From: Bacteroidales bacterium GP1
GTDB taxonomy: Bacteria; Bacteroidota; Bacteroidia; Bacteroidales; Muribaculaceae
Assembly: GCA_001701105.1 (NCBI GenBank)
Contig: DAAI01000004.1
Location: forward strand, 108,011-121,908
Length of the DNA stretch: 13,898 bases
Reading direction: 5' to 3'
Part shown: positions 1 through 8,451 of the stretch, piece after piece
How positions within the stretch are numbered: position 1 is the first letter of the stretch
Layout of the letters: every line of letters starts with the position of its first letter
The notes under the pieces: model-generated
Seen by the model: only the letters and a program-made list of their open reading frames with translations
Databases searched by the model: none
What the model was told of the DNA's origin: nothing
Translations under genes and position numbers: made by a program

Positions 1-1
1 G

Positions 2-697
2 GCTCTCCGGCAGCAACTGGAATCGCAATTCCCGGAAGCGAAAATGATCGCGCTGGGCAGAACCATAGAGCGCGACGATTCCACCGAAAGCCTGAAATGG
101 ACCTACGGATTGCCTGAAATCAACCGTAAAGCCCTTGTAAGAGGCGCCACCCACGCGGTTGTGCCTTCACCATTTGCCTCTGCGGCTCTCGTTGCCCTTT
201 ATCCTCTGGCTTTAAATCTTCTCCTTAACAGCGATATCCACATTACAGTGTCGGCACCCGACAGCATTATCGAGGCTCACAACCCGGGAGTCATGGAATA
301 TGAGATACGCGAAGCTCTGGCCGATGCTCAGATGAGTTTCTCTCAGAACGTGACGATATCTTCCGAACCCTCGGCCACCCGCCGAAGCGCATTGCTTAAA
401 ATGGATATTCAGTGTCAGATCGACATGGGGCATCTGCTGAGGATGTACGACATGTATGATGATCATCGCTTCGCATTTGCAATCAATGGCCAGTCAAGCT
501 ATTCGGAAGTGGCCGGAACTAATAAATGCGTAGTGTCGTTGATGAGAAAAGATCCTTCGGTGGTGACAGTATCGGCTGTGGTCGACGGCCGTATGCGCGG
601 TGGGGCCGGAGAGGCTGTCCACATTATGAATCTTATGGCCGGATTGCATGAAAAAACCGGTCTCGCTTTAAAGGCTATTGATTTTTATCCGGTATAA
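2..697 (+). CDS. ArgC-family protein lacking catalytic Cys (5' partial)
   Basis: The frame is open to the left edge, so the N-terminal NAD(P)-binding part lies outside the window; 231 residues are visible. Numbering from the ATG at 44, the stretch YGLPEINR (21-28), the following P-S-P-F-A-S-A-A-L (41-49) and the late AGTNKC and GGAGEAVHIMNLM segments align without gaps to N-acetyl-gamma-glutamyl-phosphate reductase, which has YGLPELNR, P-G-C-[FY]-x-T and KGA.GQAV.NMNLM. ArgC makes N-acetylglutamate semialdehyde in arginine synthesis, using the Cys of PGC. Here that Cys is Pro43 (bases 170-172). The STGAG-type loop and the segment leading to the catalytic His also appear to be missing: about 20 residues fewer separate this site from the next conserved helix than in Bacteroides ArgC as I recall it. 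The fold and dimer surface seem kept but the chemistry lost, so a pseudoenzyme is inferred. The stop is 3 bases before ssb. The family is secure; the role is unknown. Confidence 0.8.
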   Translation, partial: ALRQQLESQFPEAKMIALGRTIERDDSTESLKWTYGLPEINRKALVRGATHAVVPSPFASAALVALYPLALNLLLNSDIHITVSAPDSIIEAHNPGVMEYEIREALADAQMSFSQNVTISSEPSATRRSALLKMDIQCQIDMGHLLRMYDMYDDHRFAFAINGQSSYSEVAGTNKCVVSLMRKDPSVVTVSAVVDGRMRGGAGEAVHIMNLMAGLHEKTGLALKAIDFYPV

Positions 698-700
698 GAT

Positions 701-1033
701 ATGTCGGTAAATAAAGTGATATTACTCGGATATGTGGGGCGTGATCCTGAGATTCGCTTCCCCCAACCCGGCCATTGCGTGGCTTTCCTTACCCTCGCCA
801 CAAATGATTATTATGGCGACCCTCCCACGGAAGTTACAGAATGGCATAACCTCGTAATGACTGGCAAAGAGGCTTTTCTCGCTGAAAAATACATCCGAAA
901 GGGAACTCGCCTTTATGTGGAAGGACGGCTGAAAAGCCGCGAATATGAGGACCGGATGAAAATAATCCGCCGGCGAACTGAAATAATGGTAGAGCGCGTG
1001 GAGCTTCTCGGACGAAGATCCGAAAATTCATGA
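701..1033 (+). CDS. ssb: Short single-stranded DNA-binding protein (SSB/OB fold)
   Basis: This 110-residue protein has the SSB-type OB fold. It opens with SVNKVILLGYVGRDPEIR, then AFLTLATND (28-36), TEWHNLV (46-52, with the DNA-stacking Trp48), the AEKYIRKGTRLYVEGRL segment (61-77), and a final strand EIMVERVELLG. SSBs coat single-stranded DNA during replication and repair. Typical bacterial SSBs are about 140-180 residues and end in a disordered tail with an acidic tip (DDDIPF-like) that recruits partner proteins. This one stops at RRSENS just after the OB fold, so the tail is absent. It may be a secondary SSB paralogue or one with its own partners. It starts 3 bases after the ArgC-like gene and is probably co-transcribed with it; the next gene begins 48 bases later. 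Confidence 0.88.
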   Translation: MSVNKVILLGYVGRDPEIRFPQPGHCVAFLTLATNDYYGDPPTEVTEWHNLVMTGKEAFLAEKYIRKGTRLYVEGRLKSREYEDRMKIIRRRTEIMVERVELLGRRSENS

Positions 1034-1081
1034 CTATCTCCATCTTAATAACCTCACTTTTAATACATACAACGACAAGAA

Positions 1082-2980
1082 ATGAGAAAATGGCGTATTG
1101 AAGACTCCGCTGAATTGTATAACATCCACGGCTGGGGCTTGAAATATTTCTCAGTAAATGATAAGGGTCATGTACAGGTCACCCCCAAAGAGGGTTGCGT
1201 GCCTGTCGACCTTAAGGATATAATGGATGAACTTCAGCTACGTGACGTTCAGGCACCCGTTTTATTACGATTTCCCGACATTCTCGACGACCGGATTCGC
1301 AAAATTTCTGAGTGCTTCAAAAAAGCAGCAGAAGTATATGATTATAAAGGAAAAAATTTTATAGTCTATCCAATCAAAGTGAATCAGATGCGCCCGGTAG
1401 TGGCGGAGATTGTGAGCCACGGCAATAAATACGATATCGGATTGGAAGCAGGCTCAAAACCGGAGTTGCATGCAGTGCTCGCGGTGAATACCCATGAAAA
1501 TTCCATTATAGTCTGCAATGGCTATAAGGATGAAGACTATGTTGAGCTGGCTTTGCTTGCTCAGAAGATGGGGCGTCACATTTTCCTTGTAGTGGAGAAA
1601 ATCAACGAGCTTAAGCTGATAGCTACCGTGGCCAAACGCCTGAATGTGACCCCGACAATCGGAATTCGTATCAAGCTATCTTCCGCGGGTTCCGGAAAAT
1701 GGGAAGAATCAGGCGGCGATGTGAGCAAATTCGGCCTCAACTCTTCCGAACTTCTCGACGCACTTGAATTCCTCGAGAAAAACGACATCAAACATTGGCT
1801 TAAACTTATTCATTTTCATATCGGAAGCCAAATCACCAAGATCCGGCGCATCAAGAATGCTCTCCGCGAATCAATGCAATTTTATGTGCAGCTTCAGAAA
1901 CTGGGCTTCGACGTTGAATTCGTAGATATTGGCGGCGGACTTGGGGTGGACTATGATGGCACACGCTCGTCATCAGGCGAGAACTCCATGAATTACTCTA
2001 TCCAGGAATATGTGAACGACTCCGTTTCTGCCCTTGTCGACGCCTGCGTGAAAAACAATCTGAAGCAACCCAACATCATTACGGAGAGCGGACGCTCGCT
2101 GACAGCTCATCATTCCGTACTCATCATTCAGGTGCTTGAGACTACACAGCTCCCCATATGGAATGACAATGATACTCTTGATGATGATGCCCATGAACTG
2201 GCGCGTGAACTTTATAACATCTGGGATAAGATAGATGCGTCACGGGTATTCGAGGATTGGCATGATGCCCTCCAGATCCGTGAAGAGGCTCTTGAATTGT
2301 TCAGTCTGGGTCTCCTCTCGCTGCGCGACAGAGCAAGAATTGAAAAATTATTTTGGTCGGTGGCGAGAGATGTGCGCGATATGACCCGCTCCATGAAGCA
2401 CCCGCCCGAAGAGTTAAGAAAAGCGGCGAGAATGTTGCCGGAGAAATACTTCTGTAATTTCTCGCTATTCCAGTCGCTTCCCGATTCATGGGCCATCGAT
2501 CAGATGTTCCCCATAATGCCGATAATGCGGCTCGATGAGAAACCCACGCACGAATGCACCATTCAGGATGTGACTTGCGATTCCGATGGAAAGATCAATC
2601 ATTTCGTTGCTCCGCAAGGAAGCTCCTACTGCCTAAACGTACATGGCCTTAAACCCTCGGAGCCCTACTATCTCGGAGTATTCCTTGTAGGGGCATATCA
2701 GGAAATCCTCGGCGACCTTCATAATCTGTTCGGCGACACAAATGCCGTGCATGTGGCCCTTACCAAGGATGGCTATGAAATTGCTCAGGTAATAGATGGC
2801 GAGGCTGTGGCCGATGTGCTCGACTATGTGGAATACAATCCTAAGAAACTGGTACGCAATCTGGAATCTTGGGTAACATCTTCTATGAAAAACGGCGCCA
2901 TAACCCCGGAGGAAGGTCGCCAGTTCTTAAATAACTATCGTGCCGGACTATACGGCAGCACCTATCTTGAAAGGGATTGA
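1082..2980 (+). CDS. speA: Biosynthetic arginine decarboxylase
   Basis: This PLP enzyme of fold type III decarboxylates arginine to agmatine, the first step of the agmatine route to putrescine and spermidine, in the cytoplasm. The 632 residues match the usual SpeA length of about 630-660. Visible marks are the PLP lysine in YPIKVNQ (Lys99), HFHIGSQ around residue 245, the phosphate-binding VDIGGGLGVDYDG (about 282-294), ESGRSLTAHH, and the substrate-side Cys499 in DVTCDSDG. The SpeA-specific insertion and C-terminal helical region follow and end with EEGRQFLNNYRAGLYGSTYLE. It begins at an ATG after an A-rich leader without a clear Shine-Dalgarno site, as is usual in Bacteroidetes. An ArgC-family gene lies two genes upstream; any link through arginine is only suggestive because that protein looks inactive. 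truA begins 16 bases after the stop. Confidence 0.96.
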   Translation: MRKWRIEDSAELYNIHGWGLKYFSVNDKGHVQVTPKEGCVPVDLKDIMDELQLRDVQAPVLLRFPDILDDRIRKISECFKKAAEVYDYKGKNFIVYPIKVNQMRPVVAEIVSHGNKYDIGLEAGSKPELHAVLAVNTHENSIIVCNGYKDEDYVELALLAQKMGRHIFLVVEKINELKLIATVAKRLNVTPTIGIRIKLSSAGSGKWEESGGDVSKFGLNSSELLDALEFLEKNDIKHWLKLIHFHIGSQITKIRRIKNALRESMQFYVQLQKLGFDVEFVDIGGGLGVDYDGTRSSSGENSMNYSIQEYVNDSVSALVDACVKNNLKQPNIITESGRSLTAHHSVLIIQVLETTQLPIWNDNDTLDDDAHELARELYNIWDKIDASRVFEDWHDALQIREEALELFSLGLLSLRDRARIEKLFWSVARDVRDMTRSMKHPPEELRKAARMLPEKYFCNFSLFQSLPDSWAIDQMFPIMPIMRLDEKPTHECTIQDVTCDSDGKINHFVAPQGSSYCLNVHGLKPSEPYYLGVFLVGAYQEILGDLHNLFGDTNAVHVALTKDGYEIAQVIDGEAVADVLDYVEYNPKKLVRNLESWVTSSMKNGAITPEEGRQFLNNYRAGLYGSTYLERD

Positions 2981-2996
2981 CAGGAAGTAAGCATTG

Positions 2997-3752
2997 ATGA
3001 GGTATTTTCTGAAATTATCATATGATGGCAGTCCTTTTCATGGGTGGCAGTCACAACCAAACGCCGTATCGGTCCAATCCACGATCAGCGACGCCATGAG
3101 CAAAGTGCTCCGTGAGGGCATATCCCTCACGGGAGCAGGACGCACGGATACCGGCGTGAACGCCCGAGTGATGTACGCCCACTTCGACACTCAAAAAAAG
3201 ATTGAGAATCCAGATGCCTTTGTCAGGAGTCTCAATCACCTTTGTGGCCGGGCTATCGCAATCCATGAATTGATAAGGGTTGCAGATGATGCGCATGCTC
3301 GTTTCGATGCCGTTTCGCGGACTTACCGTTATTTCATCTCATTCGATAAATGCCCATTTCTCCGGTACTTCTCATGGCTATCGCCAGTGAATCTGGATGT
3401 GGATGCGATGAATGAGGCCGCCGATCTTCTTCGGGTTACTGATGATTTCACATCTTTCGCCAAATTGCATTCTGATGCCGCCACAAATATATGCAAGGTC
3501 ACGGAAGCAGAGTGGAAAAGATGGGACAATCAATATGGCGTTCCCGGAATTATGTTTACCATCACTGCCGATCGCTTCCTCCGGAATATGGTGAGGGCTG
3601 TGGTAGGGACTCTTGTGGAAGTGGGACGCGGAAAGCTCACCCCAGATGGTTTCAGAAGTGTAATTGAGGATAAAAACCGATGCTCCGCCGGCACATCCAT
3701 GCCTGCTGAAGCGTTATTTTTATGGGATATATCTTATCCCTATATCCATTGA
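2997..3752 (+). CDS. truA: tRNA pseudouridine(38-40) synthase TruA
   Basis: TruA converts uridines 38-40 in the anticodon arm of many tRNAs to pseudouridine, which supports accurate decoding. The protein begins MRYFLKLSYDGSPFHGWQ, the standard TruA N-terminus. It has GAGRTDTGVNA with catalytic Asp51, followed by YAHF, then RTYRYFI for the second domain and the C-terminal FLRNMVRAVVGTLVEVGRGKL signature. An in-frame TTG directly precedes the ATG at 2997; I chose the ATG because it gives the family's normal start, for 251 residues. AGGA at 2982-2985 is a weak possible ribosome site. It lies 16 bases after speA and 21 bases before ligA in a run of rightward genes that looks like one transcription unit. 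Confidence 0.95.
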   Translation: MRYFLKLSYDGSPFHGWQSQPNAVSVQSTISDAMSKVLREGISLTGAGRTDTGVNARVMYAHFDTQKKIENPDAFVRSLNHLCGRAIAIHELIRVADDAHARFDAVSRTYRYFISFDKCPFLRYFSWLSPVNLDVDAMNEAADLLRVTDDFTSFAKLHSDAATNICKVTEAEWKRWDNQYGVPGIMFTITADRFLRNMVRAVVGTLVEVGRGKLTPDGFRSVIEDKNRCSAGTSMPAEALFLWDISYPYIH

Positions 3753-3773
3753 CCATAAATTTGAATCGATGCC

Positions 3774-5783
3774 ATGAATGCCAAAGATAGAATAGATCAG
3801 CTTCGCGAGCAATTGAACCGTCATAATCACAATTATTATGTACTGAATGCTCCTGAAATCAGCGATAAGGAATTCGATATGCTTCTCAAGGAGCTTGAGG
3901 CTCTCGAGACGGAATATCCGGAATATGCCGATCCCTTATCGCCTACGCAGCGGGTAGGCTCCGACCTAACGAAAGGATTTGAACATGTGATCCATGCGAC
4001 GCCCATGATGTCGCTGGCCAATACATACTCTATCGATGAGGTCGATGATTGGTTCAAACGTATCGACAAGGCTCTCGACGGCGAGGATTATGGAATCGTC
4101 GGGGAAATGAAATTCGACGGCACCTCCATATCGATCACCTACCGCAACGGCCGATTGGTAAAGGCCGTAACGCGTGGCGATGGCACACAAGGCGATGATG
4201 TCACGGCCAATGTCAAGACAATACGCAGCATTCCACTACAATTGCTGCCGGGCGACTGGCCTGAGGAATTTGAAATTCGCGGTGAGATTCTGATGCCATG
4301 GGAGGTGTTTGAAAAATTGAATGCCGAACGTGCATATAACGAGGAGCCGCTGTTCGCCAATCCGCGCAACGCAGCTTCCGGCACATTGAAGATGCAGGAT
4401 CCGCGCGAAGTGGCCAGAAGGCATCTCGACGCTCGCTTTTATTATCTGCTTTCTGATAATCTTCCCTTCGACAACCATTATGAAAATATGTTGGCTGCCG
4501 AACATTGGGGATTCAAAGTATCCAAAGCCATGACTGTCCTGAAGACCCTTAAGGAAGTTGATGACTATATAGCCTATTGGGATGAACATCGCAAAGAATT
4601 GCCCGTGGCTACCGACGGACTTGTATTTAAGGTTAATAATCTCAGGCAACAGCTGAATCTTGGCAGCACGGCAAAATCACCGCGCTGGGCGGTAGCCTTT
4701 AAATTCAATCCGGAGCGTGAATGCACTCCGCTCCGGTTCGTTTCTTTCGAGACAGGACGCATGGGTATTGTAACCCCTGTGGCCAATCTGGAGCCGGTGT
4801 TGCTGTCGGGAACAATTGTAAAGAGGGCATCCCTGCATAATGACGACATAATGCAGGAGCAGGATATTCACGAAGGCGACTGGCTATACGTAGAAAAGGC
4901 CGGAGAGATTATCCCTCAGATTATGGGTGTCGACCTCTCCCACCGCGATCCGGATGCTCCAAAGATTGTGTTCGTGAAAGATTGTCCGGTATGCGGCACT
5001 CCGTTAAAACGTATCTTCGGTGACGCTGCATGGGTATGCCCGAATAAGTATGGATGCCGTCCGCAAATCACGGGGCGCATCGAACATTTCTGCGGCCGCC
5101 GGATGATGGATATTGACGGAATTGGTGAAGAAACGGCTGAATTACTATATGATGCCGGACTGGTGGAAAATATTGGCCAGATTTATGATCTTACCACCGA
5201 AAAACTCTCCGCACTCGACCGCATTGGCGAGAAAACAGCAGCACGCATTATGAATGGGATTGAGGAATCAAAGACGAGGCCCTTCGACAGGGTTCTTTAC
5301 GCGCTGTCGATTCCAAATGTGGGAGAGACAACTGCAAAACGCCTTGCGCTCGGAGTGGTGAGCATGGAGAATCTGATGTCGATGACCGAGGAGCAGATCT
5401 GCGCGGTGCAGGACATTGGCCCTGTAATAGCCCGGAATATTTATGATTTCCTTCGCGAACCTGTGAATATAGAAAATATCGCCGCTCTTACCCGCGCCGG
5501 CGTACAGATGAGCGTGGCCGAAGATAAAATCGAGCCTTCCGGAGATGCTCTTGCGGGAAAAACCATAGTCATTTCAGGAACATTCACTCACCACAGCCGC
5601 GATGAATATAAAGAGATAATCCGGCGTGAGGGGGGCTCAAACGCCGGCTCTATATCAAAGAAAACATCTTTCGTTCTGGCCGGTGACAATATGGGGCCGG
5701 CAAAACGTGAGAAATGTCAGGCACTCGGAATTCCGATAATTTCAGAAGACGAGTTTCTGACCATGATTAATGAACCAAATTAA
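3774..5783 (+). CDS. ligA: NAD+-dependent DNA ligase LigA
   Basis: LigA seals nicks in DNA during replication and repair, using NAD+ as AMP donor. At 669 residues it is full length. In order: the Ia domain (HNYYVLNAPEISDKEFD, about 19-36), which binds the NMN part of NAD+; the adenylation domain with the AMP-accepting Lys113 in KFDG and the downstream TRGDG and NPRNAASGTLK motifs; the OB domain; a four-Cys zinc finger (Cys404, Cys407, Cys422, Cys428); helix-hairpin-helix repeats (GIGEETAELLYDAG and later); and a C-terminal BRCT domain (about 592-669, AGKTIVISGTF). All expected residues are present, so an active, essential enzyme is expected. It sits between truA and rpe on the same strand. 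Confidence 0.97.
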   Translation: MNAKDRIDQLREQLNRHNHNYYVLNAPEISDKEFDMLLKELEALETEYPEYADPLSPTQRVGSDLTKGFEHVIHATPMMSLANTYSIDEVDDWFKRIDKALDGEDYGIVGEMKFDGTSISITYRNGRLVKAVTRGDGTQGDDVTANVKTIRSIPLQLLPGDWPEEFEIRGEILMPWEVFEKLNAERAYNEEPLFANPRNAASGTLKMQDPREVARRHLDARFYYLLSDNLPFDNHYENMLAAEHWGFKVSKAMTVLKTLKEVDDYIAYWDEHRKELPVATDGLVFKVNNLRQQLNLGSTAKSPRWAVAFKFNPERECTPLRFVSFETGRMGIVTPVANLEPVLLSGTIVKRASLHNDDIMQEQDIHEGDWLYVEKAGEIIPQIMGVDLSHRDPDAPKIVFVKDCPVCGTPLKRIFGDAAWVCPNKYGCRPQITGRIEHFCGRRMMDIDGIGEETAELLYDAGLVENIGQIYDLTTEKLSALDRIGEKTAARIMNGIEESKTRPFDRVLYALSIPNVGETTAKRLALGVVSMENLMSMTEEQICAVQDIGPVIARNIYDFLREPVNIENIAALTRAGVQMSVAEDKIEPSGDALAGKTIVISGTFTHHSRDEYKEIIRREGGSNAGSISKKTSFVLAGDNMGPAKREKCQALGIPIISEDEFLTMINEPN

Positions 5784-5813
5784 ATCAATACCATATTACC
5801 AACAACACAAATC

Positions 5814-5825
5814 GGGCATATGCCC
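5814..5825. repeat. Perfect 12-base palindrome between ligA and rpe
   Basis: GGGCATATGCCC reads the same on both strands and lies in the 51-base ligA-rpe spacer, ending 9 bases before the rpe ATG. It could be a dimeric regulator site or a very small leader hairpin near the ribosome landing zone. With no loop of its own it would be a poor RNA hairpin, and no T-run follows, so it is not a terminator. Function is unproven. Confidence 0.4.
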
Positions 5826-5834
5826 TGAAAATTA

Positions 5835-6479
5835 ATGAAAGTTTCACCTTCTTTACTGGCTGCAAATTTCGCCGACCTGAAAACCGACATCGGGATGATC
5901 AACTCCTCCAACGCGGATTATCTTCACCTCGATGTGATGGATGGCGTATTCGTGCCAAATATTTCATTCGGATTTCCGGTGCTGAAATCAGTGGCTAAAA
6001 TCTGTGAAAAGCCTCTCGACGTACATCTTATGATAGTAGAACCCCAGAAATGGATTTCACAAGTGCGCGACCTTGGTGCAGAAATCATGAATGTCCACCA
6101 GGAAGCCTGCCTGCATCTGCATCGATGCATCCAGGAGATTCATCATGCAGGAATGAAAGCCGGCGTGACTCTTAACCCGGCAACGCCCGTAGCCACTCTC
6201 GTCGACATAATTCAGGATCTCGATCTTGTACTTATAATGTCGGTAAATCCGGGATTTGGCGGTCAGCCATTCATAAGCCATTCTGTGGAAAAGGTTCGTC
6301 AATTACGCAGCCTTATTGATTCCACCGGATCCAAAGCGCTAATAGAGGTGGATGGCGGAGTGAATGAGGCTACGGGGCAACTCCTGGCAGAAGCCGGTGC
6401 AGATATTCTTGTGGCCGGCTCTTATGTGTTCAAGGCACAATCCCCCCACTCGGCTATCGATCAGCTCAAGAAGCTCTAA
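5835..6479 (+). CDS. rpe: Ribulose-phosphate 3-epimerase
   Basis: Rpe interconverts ribulose 5-phosphate and xylulose 5-phosphate in the pentose phosphate pathway. The 214-residue TIM barrel carries every family signature: SPSLLAANFADL at the start, LHLDVMDGVFVPN with metal ligands His31 and Asp33, DVHLMI with His64, VNPGFGGQPF (138-147, phosphate binding), and EVDGGVN with Asp173. Asp33 and Asp173 are the usual acid-base pair. Length and motifs are normal for the family. It is the last gene of the rightward run that includes truA and ligA and is followed by a strong hairpin shared with the convergent PLP enzyme gene. Confidence 0.96.
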   Translation: MKVSPSLLAANFADLKTDIGMINSSNADYLHLDVMDGVFVPNISFGFPVLKSVAKICEKPLDVHLMIVEPQKWISQVRDLGAEIMNVHQEACLHLHRCIQEIHHAGMKAGVTLNPATPVATLVDIIQDLDLVLIMSVNPGFGGQPFISHSVEKVRQLRSLIDSTGSKALIEVDGGVNEATGQLLAEAGADILVAGSYVFKAQSPHSAIDQLKKL

Positions 6480-6503
6480 ATCAGCGCTATTTATCAACAC
6501 AAA

Positions 6504-6534
6504 TCCCCGGCATAAGAAAAACTGATGCCGGGGA
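6504..6534. terminator. Hairpin between convergent rpe and PatB-like gene
   Basis: A perfect 10-base stem (TCCCCGGCAT with ATGCCGGGGA) encloses an 11-base loop at 6514-6524. It starts 25 bases after the rpe stop and 27 bases beyond the stop of the leftward gene. On the minus strand the stem is followed by TTTGTGTT, a fair U-rich tail, whereas on the plus strand no T-run follows. It therefore best serves the leftward operon and may act as a weaker or factor-aided stop for rpe. Confidence 0.75.
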
Positions 6535-6560
6535 CTCGTGTATTCATTCAGGATTATTGT

Positions 6561-7781
6561 TCAATGCTTGAGAATCCTTTTTACTCCTTTGAGGAATCGC
6601 TGCAAACCTTCTTCCAGCTGATGTCGCGGACAAGCAATATTGAATCGTACAAACCCTTCACCTCCGTACATCTCTCCCCCATTTATCCATACGCCCTCAT
6701 TTTCAAGAAGTGATTTCTCTATCTCTTTTGAAGGCATCCCCAATGCTCTTACATCTACCCAGGGAAGGTATGTAGCCTCAAGTCGGGTTACCGGGAATTC
6801 CGGAAGATTTCTCCTCATAAAATCCAACATAAATTCATAATTGCTCCAGATGTAATCCCTCAGATTATTAAGCCATTCCTTTCCTTGAACCGAATATGCG
6901 GCCTTAACTGATTCAATTCCGAATGGGCTTAAACCCGTAGCCTCATTTGCGTGAAGGCCCGAAGCCACCATCTCGAGTGTCGCTTTGTCCGGACATATTA
7001 CATTTGCTATATGCAGACCGGCCGTATTGAAGGATTTGGAAGGTGAGCAACATACAATCGGCCTGGGCTCATTGTTATTGTTTACGCTTGCAGCCACCGG
7101 AGCATAGGGTGTATACTCCGTTCCGGGTTGCGTCAGTTCGTTGTGGATTTCATCGCTTATCACGCGCACTCCGTTGCGTCCGCATATTTCGGCCACCTTT
7201 GCCAATTCTTCGTGAGTCCATGCCCTTCCCGCCGGATTATGTGGATTGCACAGAAGAAAGAGCTTGACATTTCCATCCTTGCACTTTCTTTCCATATCCT
7301 CAAAATCCATCTTATAAGAAAACGTCCCATCGCCATAATCCACCCTCAGTAATGGTGATTCCACTTTACGGCAGGAATTATTCTCTACGGTTGAGAAAAA
7401 GCAATTATATACCGGCGGCTGTATCAGCACTCCGTCGCCGGGCTTGGTGAATGCACGTATTATCGCGGAAATTGCCGGCACGACGCCCGTAGTCGGAACT
7501 ATATCTGTCGCCGCGAAATGATAATCATGATAGTCTGAAAACCATTTCACCACTGCCCTGAAATAATCCTCGCCCGGATAGGAATAGCCATAGACTGCGT
7601 GGCCCACACGGCGTTCCAGCGCATCCTGAATCACAGGTGCAACCGGAAAATCCATATCCGCAACCCATAAGGGCACAAAGTCATCCCTGCTTATCGAGGG
7701 CCATATGAATTGCAGATTGTCCCATTTATAGGTGTCGGTGCCTTTTCTGTCGACTTCCTTGTCAAAATCGGGTTTATTCAT
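6561..7781 (-). CDS. patB: MalY/PatB-family PLP-dependent C-S lyase
   Basis: This 406-residue fold type I PLP enzyme belongs to the MalY/PatB branch of the aminotransferase superfamily. Those enzymes mostly act as cystathionine beta-lyases or cysteine desulfhydrases, releasing pyruvate, ammonia and a thiol. Visible marks are WVADMDFPVAPVI (39-51), YGYSYPG (64-70), NPHNPAGRAW (179-188), SDEIHNEL (209-216), and the PLP lysine in CCSPSKSFNTAGL (Lys249). The N-terminus FDKEVDRKGTDTYKWD is typical of the branch. It starts 6 bases after the stop of the DedA-family gene, so it is the last gene of the leftward fprA operon. The exact substrate cannot be told from sequence; methionine/cysteine metabolism is the likely area. 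Aminotransferase activity is the alternative, but the MalY/PatB features favour the lyase. Confidence 0.9.
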   Translation of the reverse strand: MNKPDFDKEVDRKGTDTYKWDNLQFIWPSISRDDFVPLWVADMDFPVAPVIQDALERRVGHAVYGYSYPGEDYFRAVVKWFSDYHDYHFAATDIVPTTGVVPAISAIIRAFTKPGDGVLIQPPVYNCFFSTVENNSCRKVESPLLRVDYGDGTFSYKMDFEDMERKCKDGNVKLFLLCNPHNPAGRAWTHEELAKVAEICGRNGVRVISDEIHNELTQPGTEYTPYAPVAASVNNNNEPRPIVCCSPSKSFNTAGLHIANVICPDKATLEMVASGLHANEATGLSPFGIESVKAAYSVQGKEWLNNLRDYIWSNYEFMLDFMRRNLPEFPVTRLEATYLPWVDVRALGMPSKEIEKSLLENEGVWINGGEMYGGEGFVRFNIACPRHQLEEGLQRFLKGVKRILKH

Positions 7782-7787
7782 TTCTTT

Positions 7788-8438
7788 CTATTTGCGTTTT
7801 TTCATAAAGGCATTGTAGAGAATAAACAATACGCAGATCACGAGCAACCCATAACCGGCCCAGGTGAGATAGCGGTTATATTCCTCAACTTTATCAAATA
7901 GTTGATCAATAGGCACGGCCTTAGCGAGCCAAAAGCCAAGAGCAGCGAGAATCGCATTCCATGTAAGCGCACCCAACGATGTAAAGATGGCAAACTGACC
8001 AACATTCATTTTTGACAATCCCGCCGGAATTGATATAAGCTGCCGGATGGCCGGGATCAATCGGCCTATGAATGTGGAAACAGCTCCATGCTTATCGAAA
8101 TATTCTTCCGCCCGATTCACCTTTTCACGGTCGATAAGACAGGCATGCCCGAATTTACTGTCAGCAAATCTATATACCACCGGCCGTCCTACCCATAAGG
8201 CAAGATAATAGTTGATGAAAGCTCCGGCAAGTGCGCCTAATGTGGCCACCAACACCACAAGGAAGATATTCATATGTTCGCCTCCACCGGCATTTGTCAC
8301 CGCCAGATATGCCGCCGGGGGCACAACCACCTCGGAAGGAAACGGTATGAATGAACTTTCAATCATCATAAAGAGAAACACAAACAAATAGCTTGCGTTC
8401 TCTACAAACCATTGAAAAAATTGAGCGGCATCGAACAT
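7788..8438 (-). CDS. DedA/VTT-family inner-membrane protein
   Basis: This 216-residue polytopic membrane protein belongs to the DedA family (VTT domain). These proteins act in membrane homeostasis, and several members help recycle undecaprenyl phosphate or other lipid carriers. The family marks are visible: the half-buried ESSFIPFPSEVVVPPAAYLA (27-46, with the conserved acidic residue Glu27), a glycine/alanine-rich helix (GALAGAFINYYLALWVGR), the GRLIPAIRQLISIPAGLSKM signature (125-144), and further helices at about 150-172 and 190-210, ending in a basic tail KKRK. The gene begins 13 bases after fprA and ends 6 bases before the PLP lyase gene, so the three are probably co-transcribed. Why a membrane-lipid protein travels with a flavodiiron protein is not clear from the sequence. 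Confidence 0.92.
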   Translation of the reverse strand: MFDAAQFFQWFVENASYLFVFLFMMIESSFIPFPSEVVVPPAAYLAVTNAGGGEHMNIFLVVLVATLGALAGAFINYYLALWVGRPVVYRFADSKFGHACLIDREKVNRAEEYFDKHGAVSTFIGRLIPAIRQLISIPAGLSKMNVGQFAIFTSLGALTWNAILAALGFWLAKAVPIDQLFDKVEEYNRYLTWAGYGLLVICVLFILYNAFMKKRK

Positions 8439-8451
8439 CGCAGCGTAATTT

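Noticed and set aside
2994..2996. TTG as the start of truA
   Set aside because: The ATG immediately after it gives the standard TruA N-terminus, and TTG starts are rarer; the choice changes only one residue.
4236..4649. 137-codon open frame on the minus strand inside ligA
   Set aside because: It is antisense to a strongly conserved ligA region, shows no family features, and is explained by the codon pattern of ligA.
6525..6713. Short plus-strand frame downstream of rpe
   Set aside because: It lies mostly antisense to the PatB-like gene's C-terminal region and begins inside the terminator hairpin.
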